A stretch of DNA of 59,488 nucleotides from DASUTB01 sp036374835 (lineage in GTDB: Bacteria; Actinomycetota; Actinomycetes; Jiangellales; Jiangellaceae). The first letter of the stretch is position 1. Each line of letters starts with the position of its first letter. The DNA is taken from the NCBI GenBank assembly GCA_036374835.1, contig DASUTB010000060.1, positions 1 through 59,488 of the forward strand, read 5' to 3'. The notes beneath the pieces were generated by a model. That model had not been told where the DNA came from and made no database searches. It was given only the letters and a program-made list of their open reading frames with translations. Both the position numbers and the translations under genes were made by a program. Below are positions 1 to 8,654 of the stretch, one piece after another.

Positions 1-753
1 TCCGATCGCGGCGAGCGCAGCCACTTCGTGAGCCGCGGTGACGCCCGAGCCGCAGTACACGGCGACGTCGCCGGCACCGGTAACACCGAGTTCGTCGAAC
101 CGATTCCGCAGTAAGTCGCGGTCGAGGAACTCGCCGGTCGCGCCCAGGTTGTCCACCGTCGGAGCACTGATCGCTCCAGGGATGTGACCGGCCACCGGAT
201 CGACGGGCTCCTCGTCACCGCGATACCGCGCCGCGGCACGAGCGTCGAGCAGGACGCCGTCCCGTGCGGCACGGGCAGCGCCGTCCGCGTCGACGGTCGG
301 CATCGCACCGGGCTGGACGACGACGTCGCCCGGCGCCGGCGTCACCTCGCCGCTTTCGAGCGGGAGTCCGGCGTCCCGCCAGGCGGTGAGCCCGCCGTCG
401 AGCAAGCGGACGTCGTGCAGGCCCGCCCATCGCAGCAACCACCATGCCCGTGCGGCCGAGGTGCCGCCGACATCGTCGTAGGCGACGACGCTGCGACCGG
501 TGCTGACGCCCCAACTGCGCGCCGCGGCTTGCAGATCGGCCGGTGCCGGCAGCGGGTGCCGTCCATTCTCCGGCGACGGCGGCGCAGCCAGCTCCTTCTC
601 CAGGTCGACGTAGACCGCGTCGGGGATGTGCGCGTCCAGATAGTGCGGCCGTCCGTTCGGATCTCCGAGTGCCCACCGGACGTCCAGCAGCACGGGCGGG
701 GAGGGCCGATGGATCGCCTCGGACAGCTCTGCGACATCGATCAGCACGCTCAT
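1..753 (-). CDS. Sulfurtransferase, two-domain rhodanese/3-mercaptopyruvate type, 3' end cut by the window
   Basis: Transfers sulfane sulfur from a thiosulfate- or mercaptopyruvate-type donor to an acceptor; predicted cytosolic. The reading frame starts at ATG 753 (MSVLIDVAELSEAI) and is open through base 1, so 251 codons are visible and about 30 C-terminal residues are missing if it has the usual ~280 residues. The N-terminal rhodanese domain is the structural one. The C-terminal domain carries the catalytic loop CGSGVTA with Cys about residue 234, a loop more typical of mercaptopyruvate sulfurtransferases than of classical rhodanese (CRKGVT). It is divergent from the ROK kinase at 803. Family certain; substrate inferred from the loop only. 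Confidence 0.88.
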   Translation of the reverse strand, partial: MSVLIDVAELSEAIHRPSPPVLLDVRWALGDPNGRPHYLDAHIPDAVYVDLEKELAAPPSPENGRHPLPAPADLQAAARSWGVSTGRSVVAYDDVGGTSAARAWWLLRWAGLHDVRLLDGGLTAWRDAGLPLESGEVTPAPGDVVVQPGAMPTVDADGAARAARDGVLLDARAAARYRGDEEPVDPVAGHIPGAISAPTVDNLGATGEFLDRDLLRNRFDELGVTGAGDVAVYCGSGVTAAHEVAALAAIG

Positions 754-802
754 ACCTGATTGCATATCACAGGAGTTCCGTGCCGCTTGCTACCGTCACA
801 TC

Positions 803-1564
803 GTGGTTACAGCCGGTCATAGTCCACGTACGCTCACGGTCGACTGCGGTGGCACCGGCATCAAGGCGACCGTGCTGGACGTGGCGGGCGTCCCCCTGCA
901 ACCGCGGGCAAAGGTGCACACACCGTATCCCTGTCCGCCGAGTGTTCTGGTCGATACGGTCGCCTCGCTGGCCGCATCGATCGACGAGGATTTCGAACGG
1001 GCCTCCATCGGATTTCCCGGCCTGGTCCGCCACGGCGTCGTGTACGCCACACCGCACTTCGTCACCGAGTCCGGGCCGTTCACGCCGGCGCGGCCGGACC
1101 TGGTCGAGGAGTGGGCCGGATACGACGTGCGGGCGGCCCTCGAAGCCGCGCTCGGCTGCCCGACACGGGTTCTCAACGACGCCGAGGTCGCCGGGCTGGC
1201 CGTCATCTCGGGCCAGGGATTCGAGGTGATGTTCACGCTCGGTACCGGACTCGGCTGTGCGCTGTTCGAAGACGGACGTGTGTTGCCGAAGATCGAGATG
1301 TCGCTCGCGCCGTTCCAGGACGGCGAGACGTACGACCAGCAGCTCGGTCACCACGCCCGCGACCGGATCGGTGTCGAGGCGTGGAACCAGCGGGTCGTGG
1401 CGGCCATGCAGGCGCTGCAACCCGTGCTGTGGTGGGACCGGGTCTACATCGGTGGCGGCGCGGCCAAGTACATCACCGCCGATCTCGGGCCGGACGTGAC
1501 GATCGTGACGAACCAGTCGGGCCTGCTCGGCGGCGTCCGCCTCTGGGATCTCCCGGCAGAATGA
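803..1564 (+). CDS. ROK-family sugar kinase, polyphosphate-glucokinase-like with a divergent sugar-binding motif
   Basis: Predicted phosphorylation of a sugar. The phosphate-binding DCGGTGIK (residues 14-21), PGLV, the catalytic NDAE (Asp126) and GTGLGCALF (147-155) place it in the ROK fold, nearest the actinobacterial polyphosphate glucokinases; its 253 aa length fits. Where those enzymes have ExGH, this protein has EMSL (165-168), so the His that contacts glucose is absent and the substrate should not be assumed. The GTG start at 803 is six bases after TACCGT (791-796), consistent with a leaderless transcript; no Shine-Dalgarno is seen. The TGA stop is formed inside an intergenic repeat arm shared in mirror image with the convergent acyl-CoA synthetase. 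Confidence 0.8.
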   Translation: MVTAGHSPRTLTVDCGGTGIKATVLDVAGVPLQPRAKVHTPYPCPPSVLVDTVASLAASIDEDFERASIGFPGLVRHGVVYATPHFVTESGPFTPARPDLVEEWAGYDVRAALEAALGCPTRVLNDAEVAGLAVISGQGFEVMFTLGTGLGCALFEDGRVLPKIEMSLAPFQDGETYDQQLGHHARDRIGVEAWNQRVVAAMQALQPVLWWDRVYIGGGAAKYITADLGPDVTIVTNQSGLLGGVRLWDLPAE

Positions 1565-1740
1565 TCACGTAAACGACCCCCCGCATCCGTTAGCGACTCG
1601 TCGACGGGTCGTGAACCGTTACTTTGGTTTGCCTCACGTCAGAATGCCCAGCTCCCCGGCGAGGATGGCTGAAAGTAACGGTTAGCGACTCGTCGACGGG
1701 TCGTTAAGCATTGCCAGGGGTCGTTTACGTGATCATTCTG
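1557..1740. repeat. Nested inverted and direct repeats between convergent genes
   Basis: A perfect 24-nt inverted pair lies at 1557-1580 and 1717-1740, each arm containing AGAATGATCACG followed by TAAACGACC. Inside are a perfect 24-nt direct repeat (1589-1612 and 1681-1704, containing CTCGTCGACGGGT) and a 12-nt inverted pair (AACCGTTACTTT at 1614-1625 and its complement at 1672-1683). The outer arms supply the TGA stop codons of both flanking convergent genes. It is one member of a dispersed family described under findings and may act as a bidirectional terminator; no T-tract is present. Confidence 0.85.
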
Positions 1741-3346
1741 AGGTTACGACGTCCAGCTCGTGGTCGGCGTAGGCGCGCCGTAGCGCCTTCTTGTCGAACT
1801 TGCCCACCGATGTCTTCGGGATCTCGGGGACGAACGCCCAGCGCTCTGGCAGTTGCCACTTAGCGACCTTGTCGGTCAGGAACTCGCGCAGCTCATCAGG
1901 GGATGGCTGATCGCCCTCGCCGGGCACGACCACACCCAGCGGACGCTCGCCCCACTTGTCGTCCGGCACACCGATCACCGACGCTTCGGCCACCGCCGGA
2001 TGAGCGGCCAGGTGGCCTTCGAGCTCGACCGAACTGATCCACTCACCACCGGATTTGATCACGTCCTTCGCCCGGTCGGTCAGCTGAAGGTAGCCGTCCT
2101 CGCTGATCTTGCCCACGTCGCCGGTCCGCAACCAGCCGTCGTCGAACTTGTCCTCGGCCGGCTCACGGTAATACGACCCGGTCACCCAGGGTCCGCGGAC
2201 TTCCAGTTCCCCGACCGACTCGCCGTCCCACGGCAGCTCCTCGCCGTCCGGGCCGATCAGCCGCGCTTCCATCGCCGCCACTAGCCGACCCTGCGTGAGC
2301 CGGTACGATGTGCGCTCGCCGTCGGTCGCTTCGGCCGGCGGGCGGCCGTGCGTTCCGAGCGGACTCGTCTCGGTCATGCCCCACGCGTGGAGCATCGTGA
2401 TGCCGTGCCGGTCGTAGGCCTCCATCAGCGACGGCGGGCACGCCGCACCGCCGACGACCGCCTCGTCGAGCGAACTGAGGTCGACGTCCGGATTCGCATC
2501 GGCGTGCTGGATCAGTGCCGACCAGACGGTCGGGACGCCGGCCCCTTTGTTCGGCCGCGCTACTTGGATGAACGGCGCGAGCCCCTCGGGCATGAGGAAA
2601 CGGTCCGGCATCGCCAGCGACGCGCCAGCGAGGAAAGCCGCGTACGGCAGCCCCCAGGCGAGGACGTGGAACTGCGGGACGATCGACAGCACCAGATCGC
2701 CCTGGCGCAACCCGAACCCGTCGGGCATGACCAAGCCCATCGAATGCAGGTAGATCGACCGGTGGCTGTAGACCACACCCTTCGGGTTGCCGGTGGTACC
2801 AGACGTGTAGCACATCGCCGCCGCGGTCCGTTCGTCCACGTCGGGCCAGTCGAACGTGTCGGGACGGCCGTCCAGCAGCGACTCCCACGTATGGATGGCA
2901 ACGCCGGTGCCCTCCAGGACGGACAGGTCCGCCTCGCCGTTGACGATGACGTGCCGAACGGTCTTGAGCTGGGGCAGCAGCTTGGCGAAGCCGTCGAGCA
3001 GGGAGCCGTCCACGATCATCACGCGGTCCTCGGCATGGTTCGCCACGTAGGCGAGCTGATCCGGAAACAGCCTGATATTGATCGGGTGAAGTACCGCACC
3101 CATCGACGGCACGCCGAGGTACGCCACCACGTGTTCGGCGTTGTTCCACATGAATGTGCCGACGCGGTGCCCTTCCCGCACACCGAGGCCGGCGAGCGCG
3201 TGGGCCAGCCGGGCCGCATCCGCGCCGACCTGCCGGTAGGTCGCGGTACGCATACCGTCAGGGGTCGCGGTGACGACCCGGCTCGTGGCGAACACGCGGC
3301 GGCCGTGGTCGAGCACCCGGCGAATCTGGAGCGGGACGTCCATCAT
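1733..3346 (-). CDS. Acyl-CoA synthetase / fatty-acid-CoA ligase (AMP-forming)
   Basis: Activates a carboxylic acid with ATP and CoA through an acyl-adenylate; 537 aa from the ATG at 3346. Visible motifs are the AMP-binding P-loop YTSGTTGNPKG (about residue 178-190), an acyl-adenylate motif around HAWGMTETSPLG, the hinge region DGWLRTGD and the C-terminal adenylation lysine in PKTSVGKFDKK. This layout fits medium/long-chain FadD-like enzymes; the chain length is not predictable here. Start: AGGGAG at 3365-3370 suits a TTG at 3358 (541 aa) slightly better than the tandem ATGs at 3346 and 3343. The stop lies inside the repeat arm at 1717-1740. It stands alone, convergent with the ROK kinase. 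Confidence 0.9.
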   Translation of the reverse strand: MMDVPLQIRRVLDHGRRVFATSRVVTATPDGMRTATYRQVGADAARLAHALAGLGVREGHRVGTFMWNNAEHVVAYLGVPSMGAVLHPINIRLFPDQLAYVANHAEDRVMIVDGSLLDGFAKLLPQLKTVRHVIVNGEADLSVLEGTGVAIHTWESLLDGRPDTFDWPDVDERTAAAMCYTSGTTGNPKGVVYSHRSIYLHSMGLVMPDGFGLRQGDLVLSIVPQFHVLAWGLPYAAFLAGASLAMPDRFLMPEGLAPFIQVARPNKGAGVPTVWSALIQHADANPDVDLSSLDEAVVGGAACPPSLMEAYDRHGITMLHAWGMTETSPLGTHGRPPAEATDGERTSYRLTQGRLVAAMEARLIGPDGEELPWDGESVGELEVRGPWVTGSYYREPAEDKFDDGWLRTGDVGKISEDGYLQLTDRAKDVIKSGGEWISSVELEGHLAAHPAVAEASVIGVPDDKWGERPLGVVVPGEGDQPSPDELREFLTDKVAKWQLPERWAFVPEIPKTSVGKFDKKALRRAYADHELDVVTSE

Positions 3347-3525
3347 CGTGCTGATCAACAAAGGCTCCCTGGGTGCTGGATAAGCAAGTTGTGGGTGTTG
3401 ACCACCATGCCCCAACTTGATGACTGTGGGAAGAGGTCTCTGCCAACCCGTTGCGAAATGATCATGAGGGGACCTCGTCTCCCGCTCGGCGACGGATCAA
3501 CCGGACGCCGACCGGTCCCGTCGCC

Positions 3526-4317
3526 TCAGTCCGCAGCGGACGGAGACACGCCCCAGCGACGGTGCGTCAGCGCCGGATTCGTGGCCCGGACCTCCGCGAT
3601 TCGATCCAGGCTGACCGTCCCCGTCGTGGCGCCCTCGGCCTCACCGAGCCCGGCGACCGGCACACCGAGCGGATCGATCAGCATCGTCCGGCCGCAATAG
3701 GTGCGGCCACACTGGGCCGCGGCGGCCACAAAAACCGTGTTCTCGATCGCGCGGGCCCGCAGCAGCGTCTCCCAGTGACCTTCCTTGAGCGGACCGCGCA
3801 CCCATGCGGCCGGCACGGCCAGCACGTCCGCACCGGCGTCGACCAAAGCCCTGGCGTGCTCCGGGAAGCGAAGGTCGTAGCACGTCATCAGGCCGACCGT
3901 GGTACCGCTGACGTCCGCGACAACCGGCACCGGCTCACCCTGGCGGAGCCGGTCGGATTCTTGGTAGCCGAACGAGTCGTACAGGTGCGTCTTGCGGTAG
4001 GTCGCGGCCAGTTCACCACCGGCGTCCACCATCACGAGCGTGTTGTACGGGCGTTCCGGATCGTCGGACACCTCGAACATACCGGCCACGAACGCTGCGC
4101 CCCGCTCAGTGGCCAGCTTGGACAGACTCGTGACGAACGGCCCATCCAGTTGCTGAGCTACCGGCCCGAGCGCTAGGTCGGGCGGGCCGAAGTCGTGCAT
4201 CACCGCCTCCGGTGCGATCCAGACGTCGACCTCGTCGTCCGCGCTCAGCCTGCGGATGGCGGCAAGGTTGGCATCCGGGTCCTGCGCGGCAGCCATCTGT
4301 ATCAGTCCAACTCGCAC
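3526..4317 (-). CDS. Carbon-nitrogen hydrolase (nitrilase superfamily amidase)
   Basis: Hydrolyses a C-N bond in an amide-type substrate. The Glu-Lys-Cys triad is visible: Glu37 in APEAV, Lys109 in YRKTHLYD and Cys146 in TCYDLRFPE. The last motif and the 263 aa length resemble the Nit1/Nit2/omega-amidase-like branch, so deaminated glutathione or omega-amides are plausible substrates, but this is inference. The chosen GTG at 4317 begins VRVGLIQMA, where family members usually begin, with AGGATGGAG just upstream; an in-frame GTG at 4335 would add six residues. The neighbouring KtrA gene is co-directional but 74 bases upstream, so cotranscription is possible and not shown. Confidence 0.88.
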   Translation of the reverse strand: MRVGLIQMAAAQDPDANLAAIRRLSADDEVDVWIAPEAVMHDFGPPDLALGPVAQQLDGPFVTSLSKLATERGAAFVAGMFEVSDDPERPYNTLVMVDAGGELAATYRKTHLYDSFGYQESDRLRQGEPVPVVADVSGTTVGLMTCYDLRFPEHARALVDAGADVLAVPAAWVRGPLKEGHWETLLRARAIENTVFVAAAAQCGRTYCGRTMLIDPLGVPVAGLGEAEGATTGTVSLDRIAEVRATNPALTHRRWGVSPSAAD

Positions 4318-4391
4318 AACTCCATCCTGCCGCACGCAGCGCCCCGCGATCCGCTGGCGTCCGCCGGCCGTGCCGCCGAGACCATGGCGGG

Positions 4392-5048
4392 TCAGGTCAG
4401 CTCACTGAACCGCTCGGTATCGGTGATCTTGCCGGCGACAATCAGGATGTCGTTCTCGGCAACGAATGTCTCTGGCGTCGCATACTCGAATCCGCTCCCC
4501 GGTCGCTTGAGCCCGACGACGGTGACATCGTACAAGCGGCGTACCTGCGACTCGCGAAGCGACAGGTTCACGATCGACTTCGGCGGCCGGGTCTTGACCA
4601 TCGCGTAGTCGTCGTCGAACTCGATGAAGTCGAGCATGCGGCCACGGACCAGGTGCGCGACACGCAGACCCATGTCATGCTCAGGCCGCACCACGTGATG
4701 CGCCCCAACCTGGCGGAGAATGCGCGCGTGGGCCTCGCTGATGGCTTTCGCCCAGATCAGCGGGATGCCGAACCCGTCGAGCGCCGACACGGTGAGGATG
4801 CTCGCCTCGATGTCCGTGCCGATGCCGACCACTGCTCGGTCGCTGTCTTGCACGGAGAGTTGCTGTAGCGCTTCGGCATTGGTGGAATCGGCGACGGCGG
4901 CGTGGGTGAGGCGGCCGGCAACTTCATCGACCCGCTCGGGATCGCTGTCGATGCCGAGCACTTCGGTGTCTTCACGCTCCAGCTCCAGCGCGATCGCCGT
5001 GCCAAAGCGGCCGAGTCCGATGACCGCGACGATGGATCTTCTAGCCAA
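4392..5048 (-). CDS. ktrA: KtrA/TrkA-type regulatory subunit of potassium uptake
   Basis: Cytosolic ring-forming gating subunit of a Ktr/Trk potassium transporter, 218 aa. It has an N-terminal RCK Rossmann domain (VIGLGRFGTAIA, then GIDSDPERV with the acidic ribose-binding residue) for NAD(H) or ATP/ADP, and a C-terminal RCK_C domain (about residues 135-218). The start ATG lies inside the end of ktrB: the genes overlap by 8 bases, so translation is probably coupled and the products should form one complex. The domain order and size match KtrA rather than the double-length TrkA of enterobacteria. Confidence 0.93.
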   Translation of the reverse strand: MARRSIVAVIGLGRFGTAIALELEREDTEVLGIDSDPERVDEVAGRLTHAAVADSTNAEALQQLSVQDSDRAVVGIGTDIEASILTVSALDGFGIPLIWAKAISEAHARILRQVGAHHVVRPEHDMGLRVAHLVRGRMLDFIEFDDDYAMVKTRPPKSIVNLSLRESQVRRLYDVTVVGLKRPGSGFEYATPETFVAENDILIVAGKITDTERFSELT

Positions 5049-6429
5049 TGATCGGCCTTCCTTCCGGGAGCTCGTAAAGTCGGTCCCGCTGTCGGAGTGC
5101 GAGCGCGCTGGCGAACGTGATCGGCCCGAGGCGGCCGACGAACATCAACAGGATAATGACCACCTCACCTGCTGCGGTCAGCTCCGTCGTGATCCCGGTC
5201 GAGAGTCCGACGGTGCCGAACGCCGACACGACCTCGAACAGAATCCGGTCCAATGAATGATCGGTGGTTTCGGTAAGGATCAAGGCGGCGGTCACTACGG
5301 CCGCCAAACCCAAGAGTGCCACGGTCAGGGCCTGCCGCTGAACACGTGACGAGACCTGACGGTCGAAGACGGCCACATGCCGTTGGCCCCTGATCTCGGC
5401 CATGACGACGAAAAGGAGCAGCGCGAATGTCGTCACCTTGATGCCACCGGCGGTGCTCGCGCTGCCGCCGCCGATAAACATCAGAACCGTCGCTCCCAGC
5501 CAGGTCCCGTGAGTCAAGGCTTCAGTGTCGAGTGTGTTGAACCCGGCGGTCCGTGTGGTCGCCGAGGTGAAGAACGCGTTGAGCAGCTTGTCCGGGAGAC
5601 TCATCGACGCAAGCGTGGCCGGGTTGCGCCACTCGCTGCCGAGCACGAAAAGCGTTCCTCCGACAAGAAGAACCGCCGAAACCGTCACAGTCAGCTTCGT
5701 ATGCAGGCTCCAGCGGTTCACCTTGCGCGCCTGTCGACGCAACTCCATCAGCACCGGAAAGCCAAGGCCGCCGCATATGAACGCCAGGGCGATCGGAAGT
5801 ACGATCCACGGATCCGTCGAGAAACCGATCAGAGAGTTCCCGAAAAGATCGAATCCGGCGTTGTTGAACGCCGAGACCGCATGGAAGATCCCGAGCCACA
5901 GTGCACGACCGAACGGCTCGCCGTGTCCGATCGCAAGCCGGGCGGTCAGCACGAGCGCGGTCGCGGCCTCGAAGACCGCTGTGAATGCCGCGACACCGAG
6001 GACGACGGATCGGACGTCGCCCAACCCGAGAGCTTTCACCTCTGTCGCGACATGCAGCCGTGATCTCAGGCGGAGTCGGCGGGTCACCACCAGGACGAGC
6101 AACGTGGCGCCGGTCATCAGACCAAATCCGCCCACTTGGATCAAGCTGATGATCACAGCCTCACCGAATCCGCTCCAGTATTCTCCGGTGTCGACCACGA
6201 CGAGCCCCGTCACACACACCGCTGACGTGGCTGTAAACCATGCTTCCAGGAAGGTCGCCGAGCCATCGCCGGCCCGCGCGACGGGCAGTGAAAGCAGCAG
6301 CGTCCCGATGGCGATCGCGGCCGCGAAGGCCGTGACAACCATTTGGGCGGGGTGGCGCAGCTGTGGCCGTATCCGGCTGACCAGGCGCCGCCAGTTGTAC
6401 CAAGGTCGGTTCGCCTGCGCGCCACGCAC
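5041..6429 (-). CDS. ktrB: KtrB/TrkH-family potassium transporter, membrane subunit
   Basis: Integral membrane, ion-conducting subunit for K+ uptake, 462 aa. Four membrane-pore-membrane repeats are evident from the filter-like loops SAVCVTGL, SAFNNAGFD, SATTRTAGFN and FGTVGLSTG. The third repeat also contains the flexible gating segment GGGSASTAGGIK. The protein begins with a basic cytosolic stretch before the first helix. It is first in the two-gene operon with ktrA. A 68-bp gap separates its start from the divergent RCK channel gene, so the promoters for uptake and for the channel must lie in or overlap this interval. Confidence 0.93.
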   Translation of the reverse strand: MRGAQANRPWYNWRRLVSRIRPQLRHPAQMVVTAFAAAIAIGTLLLSLPVARAGDGSATFLEAWFTATSAVCVTGLVVVDTGEYWSGFGEAVIISLIQVGGFGLMTGATLLVLVVTRRLRLRSRLHVATEVKALGLGDVRSVVLGVAAFTAVFEAATALVLTARLAIGHGEPFGRALWLGIFHAVSAFNNAGFDLFGNSLIGFSTDPWIVLPIALAFICGGLGFPVLMELRRQARKVNRWSLHTKLTVTVSAVLLVGGTLFVLGSEWRNPATLASMSLPDKLLNAFFTSATTRTAGFNTLDTEALTHGTWLGATVLMFIGGGSASTAGGIKVTTFALLLFVVMAEIRGQRHVAVFDRQVSSRVQRQALTVALLGLAAVVTAALILTETTDHSLDRILFEVVSAFGTVGLSTGITTELTAAGEVVIILLMFVGRLGPITFASALALRQRDRLYELPEGRPIIG

Positions 6430-6497
6430 GGGACGACGATACGCTCCCCTGACCCTCCGCCGTACCGAACCGCCGCGTGTCCGCTACCGTCAGCGCT

Positions 6498-7574
6498 ATG
6501 GCCAGCGACGTCACGGTCCGCCTGCCGGTCGCAGAGCGGGACCCGTTCTTACGGATACTATCCCGGCTGCTGGTGGCCGTCGCCGCCCTGTTCGTCGCCG
6601 GCATCGTCGTCTGGCTCATGCCCGGCTACACCGATACCAAAGACGGCAACGTCTCGTTCGCCGATGCGATGTACTTCGCCACCGTCAGCTTGTCCACCAC
6701 CGGATACGGCGACATCGTGCCGGTATCGGACGACGCGCGGTTGGTTCACACGCTCGCCATCACACCACTGCGCATCCTTTTCCTAATCGTATTGATCGGA
6801 GCCACTGTCGAAGCATTGGCGTCCAGCACGCGGGAGCAGATCCGCATTAACCGTTGGAGGAAGTCCTTGCACCAGCACACCGTGGTTATCGGCTACGGCG
6901 TCAAGGGCCGCAGCGCGGTCAGCAGCCTGATCGACAACGGCGTCGACAGCACTTCGATCGTGGTCGTGGACGGCAATCAGCTCGCCGTGTCCGAAGCGAA
7001 CGACAAGGGCTTGACGGCCATCCTAGGCGATGCGACGCGTGCCGACGTCCTCAACCGGGCCGAGGTGTCGCGCGCCGGACGCGTCGTCGTCACGACCGAC
7101 CGGGACGACACCAGCATTCTGGCGACCTTGACCGCGCGGCAGCTCAACCCGACCGCCGAGATCAGTGTGGCCGTACGCGAGGCGTCCAACGTCAACATCG
7201 CCCGGCAAGGCGGCGCCAATACCGTCGTGCCGTCGTCGGACGCGGTCGGCCGCATCGTCGGCCTCGCGACGGTGAGCCCGCCCCTTGGCCACATGCTCGA
7301 GGATCTGATCTCGACCGGCACCGGGCTCGAGGTGACCGAGCGCGACGTAAGCGCGCGCGAGGAGGGCCGGGCACCGAAACAGATCGACGACGTCGTACTC
7401 GCCGTGCTGCGCGACGGCGACATGCTGCCCTACCACTCGCCGGCGATCGGGCACCTGCTACGCGGGGACCGGATCATCGTGGTGCGTCCGGCCGAGGAGT
7501 TGCCGTGGTCGGTGGCGACGCCGAGTTCCGGATCGGACGAGGACACCGACGACGAGGACGACGAGATGATCTAA
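6498..7574 (+). CDS. Potassium channel with two membrane helices and a cytosolic RCK domain
   Basis: A 358-aa ion channel protein. The first transmembrane helix (about residues 23-41) is followed by a pore loop with the canonical K+ filter TTGYGD (67-72), a second helix (about 85-105), then a TrkA-N/RCK domain starting HTVVIGYGVKGRS and an RCK_C region. This is MthK/Kch architecture. ATG 6498 is chosen because TACCGT (6485-6490) ends seven bases upstream, giving a leaderless mRNA; an in-frame GTG at 6477 would start inside the promoter. The C-terminus is strongly acidic (DEDTDDEDDE). It is divergent from ktrB. Confidence 0.92.
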   Translation: MASDVTVRLPVAERDPFLRILSRLLVAVAALFVAGIVVWLMPGYTDTKDGNVSFADAMYFATVSLSTTGYGDIVPVSDDARLVHTLAITPLRILFLIVLIGATVEALASSTREQIRINRWRKSLHQHTVVIGYGVKGRSAVSSLIDNGVDSTSIVVVDGNQLAVSEANDKGLTAILGDATRADVLNRAEVSRAGRVVVTTDRDDTSILATLTARQLNPTAEISVAVREASNVNIARQGGANTVVPSSDAVGRIVGLATVSPPLGHMLEDLISTGTGLEVTERDVSAREEGRAPKQIDDVVLAVLRDGDMLPYHSPAIGHLLRGDRIIVVRPAEELPWSVATPSSGSDEDTDDEDDEMI

Positions 7575-7579
7575 CCCCT

Positions 7580-7660
7580 CAGAATGATCACGTTAAGCTG
7601 GTGAGCCCCGGCCAAACCGCCTTACAGAGCGCCCATCGGGGGAAACGCCGAGCAAAGCGC
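7580..7660. repeat. Dispersed palindromic intergenic repeat, long form
   Basis: Begins CAGAATGATCACGTTAAGC just after the channel gene stop and runs to the end of the convergent oxidoreductase gene. The inner part (GCCCCGGCCAAA, then CGCCCATCGG) is shared with the copies at 25754-25830 and 28341-28420. It lies between convergent genes and may end transcription of both. Confidence 0.75.
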
Positions 7661-8644
7661 CTAACCCGACACCCGCATGATCACCTTGCCGACGTGCTCG
7701 CTCGCTTCGACCTTGCGGTGTGCTTCGGCGGCCTCCGTGATGGGAAACACCGAGTCGATGATCGGACGGACGTCCCCCGCCTCGATCAACGGCCAGACAT
7801 GTTCGCGTACCGCGGCCACGATCGTCGCCTTCTCCTCAGTTGGCCGGGCGCGCAGCGTCGTCCCGATCATCGCAGCCCGTTTGCCCATCAGGGCGGAAAG
7901 GTCGAGTTCGGCACGCCGTCCGCCCTGCAGCCCGATGATGACCAAGCGCCCACCGACGGCCAGCGCGTCGATGTTCTGCGCCAGATACTTCGCCCCGATG
8001 ATGTCCAGAATGACGTCCGCGCCGCGGCCGTCCGTCGCTTCCTTGACCGCAGCGGCGAAATCGTCCTCCCGATAGTTGATCAACGTGGTGGCGCCCAGTT
8101 CGGCACACCACTCCAACTTGTCGGCTGAGCCGGCCGTCACCGCGACGTTGGCGCCGATGGACTTGGCAAGCTGTATCGCAGCGGTCCCGACTCCGCTGGC
8201 GCCGCCGTGCACGAGCAACGTTTCGCCCGGCTGCAGCGACGCGGTCAAGAACACATTCGACCAGACCGTGCAGAAGATCTCCGGCAGCGCGGCCGCCGTG
8301 ACAAGATCGACGCCTTTGGGAACCGGCAACACCTGACCGGCGGGGACGACAACCCGCTCGGCGTAGCCTCCACCTGCCAGCAGAGCACATACCTCATCCC
8401 GAGGAGCCCAGCCGGACACGCCCTCACCCACGGCCTCGATGACGCCGCTGCACTCCAGGCCCGGCCACTCCGGCTCGCCCGGCGGGGGCGGGTAGTGGCC
8501 CTGGCGCTGCATGATGTCGGCACGGTTCACTGCGGTCGCGGCCACCCGCAGCATCACCGTCCCGGGCCGGACCATCGGATCGGGCACTTCGGTCCAGACC
8601 AGTGCTTCCGGTTTACCGGGCGACGGAACGGTCATCGCATGCAT
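7661..8644 (-). CDS. NADPH:quinone oxidoreductase (zinc-free MDR family, QOR/PIG3-like)
   Basis: Predicted NADPH-dependent reduction of quinones or enones in the cytosol, 327 aa. The GroES-like N-domain carries NRADIMQRQGHYPPPPG, typical of the PIG3/QOR branch, and the structural zinc cysteines are absent. The Rossmann domain has HGGASGVGTAAIQLA, the usual NADPH-binding glycine motif. ATG 8644 is preferred over the far upstream codon at 8689 because TAGCGT on the minus strand (8652-8657) sits seven bases before it, another leaderless start. The 10-bp gap to the upstream gene's stop at 8655 means its promoter lies within the end of that gene. Confidence 0.9.
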   Translation of the reverse strand: MHAMTVPSPGKPEALVWTEVPDPMVRPGTVMLRVAATAVNRADIMQRQGHYPPPPGEPEWPGLECSGVIEAVGEGVSGWAPRDEVCALLAGGGYAERVVVPAGQVLPVPKGVDLVTAAALPEIFCTVWSNVFLTASLQPGETLLVHGGASGVGTAAIQLAKSIGANVAVTAGSADKLEWCAELGATTLINYREDDFAAAVKEATDGRGADVILDIIGAKYLAQNIDALAVGGRLVIIGLQGGRRAELDLSALMGKRAAMIGTTLRARPTEEKATIVAAVREHVWPLIEAGDVRPIIDSVFPITEAAEAHRKVEASEHVGKVIMRVSG

Positions 8645-8654
8645 GACGCCGACG

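Noticed and set aside
2348..3700. A 450-codon open frame antisense to the acyl-CoA synthetase
   Set aside because: It crosses from inside the ligase into the next gene; Arg/His-rich shadow.
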